Origin: Endocalyx cinctus
Taxonomy: Eukaryota; Ascomycota; Sordariomycetes; Amphisphaeriales; Apiosporaceae
Direction of reading: 5' to 3'
DNA length: 64,000 nt
NCBI GenBank assembly: GCA_001600455.1
Contig: BCKC01000010.1
Span: 812,144-876,143 of the forward strand
Positions 1-11,370 of this stretch are shown here, in pieces; position 1 is the stretch's first letter; each line of letters begins with the position of its first letter. Both the position numbers and the translations under genes were made by a program. The notes below the pieces were generated by a model. The model was not told the origin of the DNA. It worked only from the letters and a program-made list of their open reading frames with translations, and did not search any database.

Positions 1-384
1 TGACATCGTGCCTATTGATCTGAACGAAAAACATTATAACCACATTCCAAAAACGCCGAATCCTTTTTCCATTTAACCTTTGCCATACATATAACAATAA
101 GAAAGAAGAAACCTTCCCATAAGACGACGTGCCATGAAATCAGCCAAATACGGGTTATATTCGTACCAAAAGAAGACAAAACAAGGAAAGGGGGGGTATC
201 TTGATTTGAAACGCTGGCTTCAAAATGACATAAACACCCAAAAGTATCCCAATTATAACGCGACGTCTGGAAACGCCTTGAACCAATTGTTTCTGCCAAA
301 ACAGCACGTGGTATCCTAAACAAATGAAAAAGGGGAAAATGCGCGAAAAAGAAAGACAGAAAAGAAAGGAAAAGAAAAGAGGAG

Positions 385-434
<50 letters not shown>

Positions 435-1860
435 NAGAGATGGGATAAAAGAGTGAAAGAAAAGCAAGAGTGTCCAGGCCGGCGAAGAAACTCGCAGGTG
501 GCATGTTGACGACGATGAAGATGCGAATACCTGATGCATGTTAGTTTCGCGTGTATTGGCAGCTAACGCGTCGATCTAGCTCGACGACGATGACATATGA
601 ACCATACCGAACTCACCTTCGCCTTCTGAACGACACGAGAAAACAACTTCCACCCGAAACGAGTCTACATGGACGAATCCTAAGCTGCCCGATTTACCGA
701 CGACTACCTCCCGAATGCGTGCGAGAAGAAGCCCCGGTCGAGCCCGAAGTCGATGTCGAAGAGAACAGCCTGTCGACGGTTCGAATGACCCCCGTGTGGT
801 CCCTCGCTTGCGGCGACGCGGACGTCCTATACAGGTGCGAGGCGCCGGCGGTTACGTGAGGGTCTCGTAAATAACTGCTTATGCGGTATTCCCCGAGTGA
901 AGAGTGTTCGGAGGTTCTGGAGCTACTGCCGAGCCTATGAGGTTATGTTAGTGGTTGAATCTATTGAGGGGCGACGTATAACTCGTGAAATGGTTTGAAG
1001 TACGGCTCTAGCACTTGCGCTAGCGTCACTGGACGTATTGAACTAGGAGCGAACTCACCTGTTTGAACCTTGGGTCGAGTGGTTTGAGTAAGAGTGTGAC
1101 ATGGTGGGTGTTCTAAAGCTTGGTGGTTTTGATAATTTGGGACAAGGTTGTAATAAGGATGACTCGGTGTATGAATCAAGTCAGGAAACACGACGAAATT
1201 CGAAAGGTGAGAGAATAGAAAACGAGACTAGGTTTAGTAGTGTATAAATCATAGACGATACGTCTGAAGCCGGACTAGTTTCGACGAGTGGTGGGAGAGA
1301 TTTGGGCCGAGAACACGTAGAATCAAGTTTGCCTGCTAAGTCACGGACAAGAACTAAAAAATAGTAAGAATGAAGACGAGGTTGTGTGGTAAAAGAGGAC
1401 CGGATGAAACAAATGGGCGAAGAGGTGTCGGTTAGGTTGAGGGGAAGTTAGGGGTTTAAATACATGGAGAATGGGAATCAAAGTCGCAAGACTTTCGAGC
1501 TTCTTTAAGTGACAATTGAAAAAGTCGCACTTGGATGATGAAAATCCCATCCATGTCATCGAGGTTTGGGAAAAGGGACAGGGGGGGTGGTGGTAATTGC
1601 AGTGTATCTTTAGAGATTCCCATTACCTCTACTTAGCACTTAGTATGATTGCGTTACTCCTGGCTTATTGTCATTACGGGGGGTGTGGAGGGAGAGTAAA
1701 AGTCCGTTACTCCTTGGAACAGTACTACGAATACCCCTTCATTGTAAATCCACGCTAAATCGTGATAGATTTGAAGAATCCATTCTGTAGTAACCTTGGA
1801 AGGGGTATGCACGGATGACGGAGCATTTCGCCCTGACGCGAGCGAGGATGCAACCATCAG
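1..1860. other. Intergenic region without a convincing gene
   Basis: A GA dinucleotide run lies at 389-434, followed by an ambiguous base (n) at 435, so its true length is probably not resolved. An open frame of 102 codons on the plus strand (551-859) and short minus-strand frames (961-1191, 1341-1559, 1654-1857) show no recognisable motif, and I could not join them by plausible introns. Nothing here is supported as a gene. Confidence 0.5.
389..434. repeat. GA dinucleotide microsatellite
   Basis: An uninterrupted GA run of about 23 units inside a purine-rich strand (about 330-460). The n at 435 directly after the run suggests a sequencing or assembly ambiguity. Apparent ORFs across it on both strands are artefacts of the repeat. 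Confidence 0.9.
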
Positions 1861-2201
1861 TCTTGCGTATTTACTTTTTTTTTCTTGACCTTGTTAATCG
1901 AAGAAGAAGTCGGCATTACGCAGCTTTTCTATTTTCAAAAAGATGCTTAAGTATTATGAACAAGTACGTCACTTGCATATACGAGAGCCGTATGGCGATA
2001 TCTCTCGAACTTCCTGTAATTATTAACGACACAATAATCACTTAATGATTTGGTCAGAAACACCGGTAAACTGAATACTAAAAGGGTTAGTCTGACAGGC
2101 TGTCTTAAACATAATACAAAGTACATAAAGAATATTTAAGGTGGGAATGGGCGGGGATGTATTCGCGGGTTGGCTGAGCGGCCGCTTTCCACTGATGTAT
2201 A

Positions 2202-2361
2202 CTACCTACCTAAGGTATATACCTACCTAGGTACTTACCTAGTACCCTACCTCCCTTGCCCAGAAGTAGATACCAAGCATGTAATTACTATGTAGATGAG
2301 TACCTAGCTAGCCTAGGTACTAGGTACCTACCCAGGTAGGTAGGTACTTAGGTAGGTATCT
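2202..2361. repeat. Imperfect long inverted repeat of TACCTAGGTA-type units
   Basis: The left arm (about 2202-2255) is built from CTACCTACCTA/CTTACCTAGTAC words. The right arm (about 2302-2361) is built from their reverse complements (GTACCTAGCTAGCCTAGGTACTAGGTACC, then AGGTAGGTAGGTACTTAGGTAGG; quoted in pieces). About 50 bp separates them. The arms could pair into a long hairpin. Shorter pieces of the same words recur through the first 10 kb. Confidence 0.65.
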
Positions 2362-3293
2362 TAGTGTGGGTGGGGGCGTCGATAGAGAAGAAATACCGCT
2401 GTAGACTGACTGTGTAGTGTATTTAAGTATGTACGTACCACAGTAAACATTAATCTGGTTGATAGTGGAGTGTGTGCGCCATTACCCCTCCCAAGATCTA
2501 CCAGCATCTCTGCTAAAAATATTAACCATGAATTTTGAGCCTCAACAAGAGGGAAAAACTTACTTTATTTTTCAAACTACAATCCATTTATGGATATAGC
2601 ATATAAGATATATTAAGATATTATAGCCCCTAATAGGTTTTAAGCTTTATTTTAGGGATGAATACTAATTACTAAATAACACATTTGATGTGATATGAAA
2701 ATGTAGAATGTGGGAAGGAAGAGGAATTGAGTGGATAAACCTGAGTGCAGGTAAAGTGTCTGTATGTCTACTAAGTACCTACTTTGTAAATAAAGTACTA
2801 TGCGCGGATGTACTTGGTAGTACGTCAGTACGAAGAATTCATATGTGCATATAGATACGCTGAGTTCAAGTTTAGACTCGGCAATTATACTACTTCGTAA
2901 GTAACTGCAGCTGTTCAGCCCAGTTTTGCCATTTCTCCATGTACACGCATGGTTTACGCAGTACTGTGTATGGGTGTCGGGGGGTGGGGCTTCGAAGCAC
3001 CCCTGTTCGTTCTCGGAAATAATATACTCTCTACCTAGGCTGCTAGGTACGTGATGTAAAATAATTTATTTATTTGTTCCCATGTACTCAATTTTATATT
3101 ATATTTAATCATGTCAGGGCTATTATCTAGTATAAACGGATATGGAATACACGTACATCCATAAACGTATGGCAAATCCAGAGAATCCTCTTGGACGGTT
3201 GCCCACATTTCGTTATCTTACCCCAGGGTAGCATAGGTATCGAGTATGCATCAAGTTTAATAAGCCTACGTATTATATGTATACTGCTGTATT

Positions 3294-3640
3294 TTGACTC
3301 TCTCTCTCTTTTTGACCTCCTCTCTCTTTTTTGACCCCCTCTCTCTTTGTAATTCCCTCTTTTTTTGACCTCTTTTTTTTTTTGACCTCCTCTCCTTTTG
3401 ACCCCCTCTTTTTCTTATTCCCTCTTTCTTTTTTTAACCTCCTCTTTTTTTTGACCTCCCTCTCTCTTTTTGACCTCTTCTCTATTTTTGACTCCCTTTC
3501 TCTTTTCCTTTTCCTTTTTTTTTTTCTCTCTCTCCTTGTTTCTCTTTCTCTCTCTTTTCTCTCTCTCTCTCTCTTTTTTTTTTTCCTTTTCTGTTGTATT
3601 TTGCTCCTCTTTTTTTTCCCCTTCTCTTTCAGCAGTACCA
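3294..3640. repeat. Pyrimidine-rich imperfect tandem repeat
   Basis: The plus strand is almost pure C/T and repeats a core of about 12-25 bp made of TTTTTTGACCTCC or TTTTGACCCCC followed by CTCTCTC. After 3500 it grades into simple CT and T runs. The long ORFs here (poly-KRE on the minus strand, poly-FLS on the plus strand) come from the repeat and are not genes. Confidence 0.8.
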
Positions 3641-6600
3641 CCAGGTTTAATAGTAAATCGTCGACAAAACGGGTCTTTTCTAGCAAGTTACGGAGGCATG
3701 CTTGCCGATATCTACTTCAGATACGTATAGGAATGTGCCATAATTATGCGTAAGGCTGTTACTCCCCAACTTAACAAGGACTAATTACCTAGGACCATGA
3801 TTATCGAAGAATAACTACTAGGTTAGAATCTAAGAATCTGATATAAAATCTAGCAGGAGATTCCGCAGTCAATAGGTACCTAGTTAATATCATTGATTAA
3901 ATATGAAGGTGTGGAAAAATGATGCAAATAAGTAATGAAAGCTTATTAATGGCTGGTTGGAATTAGGGTAAATCCGATATCTACAGTCCGCACATTTGAA
4001 GTTAGGAAGAAATTTCATTTGGAAAATGCCATCTTATAGATTTTTGCTTCACACGGCATTAGTACCTTATATCGGTGGATCGTAGTTACTGTGTAGTTCT
4101 AAGGCTCCAACCTGTTGTAGTGGACCTGGCGAATCCATGATCAGCTGAACTTTGTAACTACCTATGTAATAATGCAGGTAGTCAGTCACACATTATCTCA
4201 CCTTGGAATACTTAATCTGTCATACAAACTAGACATATACACTACATATCTCTGCCAAGATTTGAACTAAGTGAATATCTAAATCACATCGGTATGCCTG
4301 AGTTTACGAAGGGTCTTCTACACGCCTCTACGGAACCATTTTTAAAAACCCCTGTCGTTTTCTTATCTTATCTTTTCCGTGTAACACAGTAAAAATTGTA
4401 AACTCGGGACGTTCTGTGGGTTGTAAGCTTACCTCCCGTCTACGGGTATTAATATAACGAGTTGATAACGTATAACATTTTGGTTCGCTTCTAGGCGATT
4501 TGTTCCAAACATATTCACGCCAAATCCCTACATTATTGAAAAAGTTGTCGTAGGCTATCCGCATAATGATTGATTAGACCCGTGGGTTTAAGATGTCGAT
4601 CAGTTAATTAAGTCTCGTTTCGAGCCGAACATCTCCGATTGGCTGTTAAAAGGGTCAAGACCGGGATAAATAATACTAGGTATATTAATCATTTCGGCCT
4701 ACGACGAGCGAGAAAGGTGCAAGGTGCAAGGTGCGGGGTGCAAATGCCGACTCCGACTTTCGACTTCGAATTTATGGTCATAAACTAGGAGCCCAGTAAC
4801 TCGAGATCTAAATTTCACCACATCAAACTAGAAAGTAACTCGCAAAAGTACATCACTCTCTTCCTATACCGAAGTTTTATATGAAACGATGCGTCATTGC
4901 TCAAGACTCCAGTGGAAGAGGCTAATAGAAAACGTTCGAGGGAAGTTCGTACAGCGTCACCCCTTTCCGCATGCATACATAGTCATACGTATAATATACA
5001 TGGGTGAAAGAAGGGGGGAAATAGTGGAACTACGAATAGAGAAGTCCAAATTACGTATAATACTTCTACATATACATAAGACTCGGCGCACTGCTTAAGG
5101 AAGTACTTAGGAGTATTACACAGTAAGGCAACCAACTAGCGGCTGCCTAATTTTCTAGGTACATCTTTTTTTTTTTTTTTTTTAGTCAAAGCCCCGACCC
5201 GGGACTTACGTGTATCGTTTTTTTTCCTTCTGTCTCTATGCAACCTTGGATACAATTAAGGATGGAAATGGGCCCGTTACAAAACAAACCTTTTTCAGCT
5301 AAGCAAGGGCGTAAAGGGCGGGGTATGAGGATTTTGCTCGCATGTTCAAAATTTTCACTACCGGGGTAACTTGGTAAGATTCTCATTAGGGTGTCGTTTA
5401 CTATCAATTTTGATATGGATGATAGTTAGAAATTCCAGTTTAGCTGATATCATCTTAAAGGAATATATGATTCCATATCTTAATAGATAGTATATACGGA
5501 TAGATGTACGTCCGTATCTTATCGAGCCGAGCCGGAAAGGAAAGAAAAGAATAAAGGGAAAAAAAAAAGGCTAGAATTAATTCTGGAAGCAGTTATAGAT
5601 TTATTTCGTTTCTTAACGCTCCTTAAGCGTGTCGTTGTCTAATAAATGTTGATGAGAGTGATTGAAAACGCGTCTGAAGATACGGGTAGCACACAATATG
5701 CCAGCCTGCAAAGTTATTCTTTATGGCTGCGTCGCTGATGACACGCAGAGAATGCGAGTTTTGTGGCATGGGGGAATTAATTACCTAGGTAAGTACCTGT
5801 AGCATCAAGTATACTCTGCTTGTCTGCATTCATTAGAACCACGCCCTCCTCAGCAGGGCTTACTTTAGTTAACCGTTATGATGGATCGTCCCAATAACTC
5901 GGGAACACTATGTAACGGAAAATCCTGGCTAGCCTGGACACTCCCCGACTCCCTAGTGTAGTGGATATACGCTAGTGTGATATAGTGTACACTAATACCC
6001 TTGCTGCCTTGTCGTGTGGATTTGTGCCTAATTCCGATCTTCCTAGCGGTAATCAAATCCACTAATTCTTTAGTTACATTCACTATAACAACAACGTTAC
6101 GTATGATAGAAATTCGCAGATCTAGATAGCAAACTGTAAGATATTACAGAATGTATTAATAGTATAGATGATGATGAACCGTGAAGAATATCATACTATA
6201 CTTGGAAACTTCTTAGCCCGTATATAGACTTAAGGTAGTATAGTAGCATTTAAGTGCCAAGGTGCTAAGTATATACATCTAGGTAGGTACGGAGTAGCGT
6301 ACTACTGTATATCTTGAGTCTTAACTTTATTTTAAGCATACTCATCATAAGTACTTAAGTATCGACCCCGCCGAGCGTTACTGTTATGCCACAAGTGCGG
6401 CTATAACCTACCACAACCTGGAAATATCTTCCAATCAAAAATATTAATCTGCAGTAGTGTGCAAGTAAGTGTTCATGTCTAATATGTACGTGGGTAGTAT
6501 TTGATCAGCACCACCCATACCTGCATATTTGCTGCATAATTCTATGCTATTTTCTACCGTTTTTTCGTTCAAGTGTATACTCCGTAGTGATGGTTCGATT

Positions 6601-8052
6601 GTTTTTTTTTTTTTTTTTCCTGTTAAGACTGTCAAGATATTTATTTTATATTTATGACTCATATATTCACTTCTCGATTTGTCACGCTTCGCATTATGCT
6701 TCCTTCATTCTTTCTACTATGTGCCGCAATCAGACGACTTTTTCTTCTTCTTCTTCTTCTTCTTCGAATAGCTAAAACACCAGCCAGCGAAGTAGCTAAG
6801 GAAAACAAAAAATAAATATGACACCCAATGATGCAACCCACAGATTTAACGATTCGGTCCTTATCCGGCCCCCCTGAATGCAGGACATGGGTGACGTTTA
6901 TCCCATGTGAAAGTGGTTACACATGAAGAGGCATTACTCTTTTTTTTAATTGGACGTATTTTGCTCAAGGCCTTGGAAAGCACGTAGATCATTTTTGTTT
7001 TTCAGAGTCAGGTCAGGTCCCCTCTCCCCAAGCTGAAGAGCCGCTGAAATGCTGTGCTCGTCGTCATACGCATGCATCCCGTTAAGACCTGGAACGGGCA
7101 GACAGGCAGACTGGGTCAAAAAGTATCCCCCACTTTTTGCTTACCTCGACATAAGTTTTCGAGAAATGACTACTATGTCTTACCTTCTCGAGGAGTTTAT
7201 ACCATGTATTTGTTTAACGCGTTCTTTACTCGCGTTATTACCAAGCCTGCCAAGTTCTTCCCCGTCTGCTAGTATTGATATATAAATTAAATACCTAGGA
7301 AGAAAATCCACCCTTACCTTTTCTTCATTGGTTAATTGAAAAAAAGTTACCTTTTGACCCGGTTTCAGGTCTTAAGGGGATAGCCTAGTTTTTTTTTCCC
7401 CCTCAAATATATTTCAAGGATCCCCACATTCAGCCTCATAGCGTTCTCTCGTTGATGACTTTGACAACTATTAGTATATTATTTCCGGGCAGAGACAAGA
7501 GTTTACCGACTTTACGTATTTACGCATAAAGTTGTAGCACCACACCGACATTCGTGAGGTGCATAAGGTTGAAAAACTATTTATATTCATGTAAACATGA
7601 TCTTGTATTCATTTTCTTTGTATACTATGTAAATGCCTAACTATAAAAAAAAAAGCCTTATGATTGTATATGCATGAAGGAGTCCTCGGATTAAGCTGGT
7701 GGCAAAAAACTTGACCGTTTCATGGATAGAAGCAAGAGTTGCCGAGATGACCCATGTATATGTAGCCTGCAACACACTCGCAGTTGAAGGCCTGTCAAGA
7801 GATCTAAACAGGGTACTGTATTAATGATGGACATATATCGCGTGCCGAACGCTATATAAACAAGCAATTGTGATCCATTCGGAGCATTAGTGTCAGCATC
7901 CGCGGTACCGACCGTAACTTCTATTCTTAAGTACGGAGTAGTACTGGGCACAAAATATAATAATACCAACACTACACCCCCTAGAAAAAGGGTAAGCCAC
8001 TCTTTTTTTTTTTTTTTTTTTTTTTTTAAATAATTTGACCAATCAATTGATC

Positions 8053-8071
8053 AATATATATATATATATAT
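8053..8071. repeat. AT dinucleotide microsatellite
   Basis: A short uninterrupted AT run just downstream of a 23-base T tract. Confidence 0.8.
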
Positions 8072-9803
8072 TATTTTATTCCTTGTAGTTATTTCTCAAA
8101 GGCAGAAATTTGAATTCGGCCAAAACTCCCGAATTTTGATTTTTTTCAATGGTCATTTACCATTTGCGGTAAATACTTGAATCAAAATTTTTGAATGAGA
8201 GAATTCGAAGAACATCATTTACGCGGAGCATAGTTACTGTCAAGATCTCTCTTGTTCTCTCTCTCTCTCTTGACTTATATCAAGCTTTACTTAACGTCGG
8301 AAACGGACAGAGAAGCAAATAGAAGTTGAAAGTAACTACGTAGAAGAGTAGATATACATACTAATTAGTTCTAGTCAGAGTAAGACCGCGTCATCTTTAA
8401 CATTAAGCCACGTGCTCTTCCATCCGACGGCATATTCACGGATCCCTCACATTGTCTTGGTTTTGTTGGATGCATAAGCTGAGGCGGGTTCCTTCACTAA
8501 AGACACCACCGAGGACCTAGACAACTAGTGTACCTGGATAATGAACCCCAGATTTACCCCCCCTCCACTTAGAATTAAGCGTAGAACCCCCCTGTTCAGC
8601 CCTACAGTACTCCGTATACCGTAAATATATTGTATGTATATGGCTCGGCCAGATCATCCAGCTATCCGATCTCCATGGATAGTCAACGTCGTAATCTCGA
8701 CCCTTTTTTTTTTTTTTTTTTTTCTTTTCCCTGCTTTTTTGTTTTTCTTCTCTGTTTTTTTTTTGGGTTTTTTCGTTATAATTAGAAATAATATTTATGT
8801 CAGGCTATGAGAATGGTACGCGCAATCTACTATTTTTGTTTATAGCTACACCGACTGATCTACTTGAGCACCGTTGTGCCTTCGTACGGAGTCGCCGTAT
8901 CGTCGTTCTCCTTTCTCTGTTTTTTTTCCCTTCTTCCCACGCACATAAGTATTACTCGCGGCTTAACCGTATTTCGCATTCATTATTACAACCTATGCAA
9001 TAACACCCGGGACAAGCGATGATATCCGAACACTCTAGTGTTTTATCTGTTAATTAATTGGAGCGGGACGTATCTCGTTACGCGTGGTGCAGCATCCATG
9101 TAAGAAGCGGCACGACATCATGCCCACGTGGCATAAGAAATGCTGACAGAAGCGGGATGGAGGTGCGGCTTTTTCAAATCTAATCCCGGATGTGTTGGAC
9201 GAATATTATGGTAATTGATAAGGTATGTGATGATCGGGTCTGTTTCACAAGTGGCGTGCTTGGCTTTTCTTACCTTGATAACCTATGTATGGAGAGGGAC
9301 TACTATCAGGCCGTATGTTCAACCTAATTAATGGAGACTTTATCCAAAATGTAAAAAACTTCAGTGGTATAGAGGGTATGCGTAGTAATAAACTTCATTT
9401 GCAACTTAGGAGGTAGTATGTATAAGGTACAAAAGATGATTTATTGAAACTAATTACCTAGGTAGTTTTATTCATGGGTTTTTATAGCCCAGAAGGTCGA
9501 TCCCCCACCTTCAAAGACATAGCCAGATAGCTTCATAGTTTGATCTATCATAGACGGATATAACTAACCGCCGATTTCGGATCCGAGGCACCAGTTTTAG
9601 GGTTACACAAGATGGCATAAGCTAGAACTAAATATAAAGAACCTCGGCAAGAGATTTGAGCCATAGTTGTATTTGCATTGTAATGTTGCTATATTTGGAC
9701 TTTCCATATATTATCGAGTTTTATCGCAGAGTTTCAGTGCTTAAGTCGACTATCGAATCAATGTAGGGGAAGACCCTAAACATCTTGTCTCGCCGCAAAC
9801 TCT

Positions 9804-10654
9804 CTACTTACCCCCGAGGTCCATGCAAAGAACAGCGCCTGACCAAGTCGAGCCATCTGGTTTTATACTGGTAAAATCATCTACGAGAACGAAACCTTGA
9901 CTCTCATAATAACTATTTTAATACATTTAATTTTAGCAACGGAGTAAATATAGAAAGAAGATCCTCTTCTTTCATTTGCTTCAATCATGTGGATGGAATG
10001 GGAACATGTCACAACTTACCTAACCAGCTTCCGGTCGTTACCAGCCCAGCAGTCCACAAATAACTTCTCCTTCCCCTTCTCCTCGGTATATTTTCGCGCG
10101 TATTGTATCAGCGCCGCGCCTGCCCCTTTACGCCAACGACCCATCCTGAAATCCGTAATGAGCGAATCGAGGTAAACGAAGTCGTCCTCTACCTCCTTGA
10201 CGCTACCATCCAGCGCCTTCTTGATTGGCTCCTTCTCGAACTGCGCTCGGATATAAGGCGGGACCCTGCCCTCCGAAACCTGCAGGGAGCCGACGGCCAA
10301 GAATTTCTTCCTTCCGTCGTCTTCCGTTCGGACCCTCGCGCCGGCCGGTAACTGGGTTCTTTCTTCTTCTCCTTTTTGTTCTTCTCCGGCACCGATAGAG
10401 GAGATATCGGCTTCTACGACGTAGATTCGGATCCGTTCCCCTTCTCCCGTACTCCGGTACCGAAGCGCGTTCTCGAAAGTTTCCTTGGCTGCGTCGAGCC
10501 GGTCCTGCCGCTCGGAAAAGGGCTGCGATCCCCACTGCCCGCCGCTGCCGATCGAGGCGAGGTGCGGGATAGAGGCGTCGAAGGCGGCGATGATGTACTC
10601 GCCGTCTTCGCGCTCTGCGTCCCGGATGTGGAAAGTAGGTCCGCCGGATGACAT
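9804..10654 (-). CDS. GNAT-family N-acetyltransferase
   Basis: Two exons, 10020-10654 and 9804-9912, joined across a GTAAGT...TAG intron, give 247 residues. The first exon alone would stop inside the fold. The join restores the typical GNAT end: a WAGNDRKLV stretch followed by YYESQGF and a final strand. The acetyl-CoA pyrophosphate loop is RKGAGAAL (about 175-182) after strand 4. The fold predicts transfer of an acetyl group from acetyl-CoA to an amine; the substrate cannot be read from sequence. A low-complexity, charged insertion (about 86-116) separates strands in the N-terminal half. No signal peptide is seen, so it is probably cytosolic. It stands alone next to the left gene desert. Confidence 0.85.
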
Positions 10655-11370
10655 TTTTTTTCTCGTTTTTTTCGTCTTTTTTTTTTCCCGGGTAATATAT
10701 TGGCGGAGTCTGTTACTTGATGGGAATGTAAGATGATGATAAGATCCGACTAAAATTAGTGGGCGATGTTTAGCGTTTTATGTGTGAGAACCGGGGAGAA
10801 GTGGGCCACCAAAAATCCAGCAGGCAGCAATAGCAAGTATTTCCCCGTCATCATTACCTCCCCAATTGGGAAAAGCTAACACCGAATTGGCGATGGATAG
10901 ATAACATACGCCGTATTACGTGGATCTGTGAAATACCCGTGCCCACATTACGAAGGAACTCGTTATAAGTCTTAGGTGCTGATGAATGATGAGAGATGTG
11001 ATTGAGTATAGTCATTGCTTAGATGCCTGGCATAATATAGAAATATAGATATTACTCGTCATATACGACGTAATAAGATTTAAGAACCTTCCAGATTTGA
11101 CTGGATACAACAATCTGATAAATCTAGACAACGACGAAGCACATAGCCGATACTAAAGAAAAGCAGGCAGCCAAATTAACGATACGTCTATTCGCTGAAG
11201 AGTGACTATCTCTATCAGTCAGCTTGAATTACCCATATACAACAAGCGTGCTTGCGTATTGCCTACGCGTAATTGATCCTTGATCCTCCTATCCCAGACA
11301 TGTTGGATTAGATCGTGGACATTTGACTGCCGTGTAAGTGTAGACTTCCGAGGAGATAAGAGTCATTGGC
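10655..11370. other. Intergenic region
   Basis: About 0.7 kb between the acetyltransferase start and the end of the large gene to the right. It should hold the acetyltransferase promoter; a T/C-rich tract lies directly upstream of its ATG. No gene or repeat was recognised. Confidence 0.5.

Larger units (their letters stand above)
1861..9803. other. AT-rich gene desert
   Basis: Nearly 8 kb with no supportable gene. It holds many short TACCTAGGTA-type stretches (around 2200-2360, 3030, 5780, 6280, 9460), homopolymer T runs (5166-5183, 8004-8028, 8704-8724), an AT microsatellite at about 8053-8071 and a CT-rich imperfect repeat at 3294-3640. ORFs here are short, lack family motifs and often cross homopolymers. 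AT-rich, repeat-laden deserts like this are common in filamentous ascomycete genomes. Confidence 0.6.

Noticed and set aside
316..509. ORFs with RERERE or SLSLSL runs on both strands
   Set aside because: They are translations of the GA microsatellite and cross an ambiguous base.
551..859. Plus-strand ORF of 102 codons in a GC-richer patch
   Set aside because: No motif, no signal, no splice partner; the minus strand is equally open, so it is likely chance.
3273..3753. Three overlapping ORFs of 86-140 codons
   Set aside because: Composition (KRE or FLS runs) comes from the CT-rich repeat; no motif or codon bias of a gene.
7691..7972. Minus-strand ORF of 93 codons
   Set aside because: No recognisable domain and no supporting upstream or downstream exons.
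10103..10736. Several antisense or frame-shifted ORFs over the acetyltransferase
   Set aside because: Shadows of the GC-rich real coding frame.
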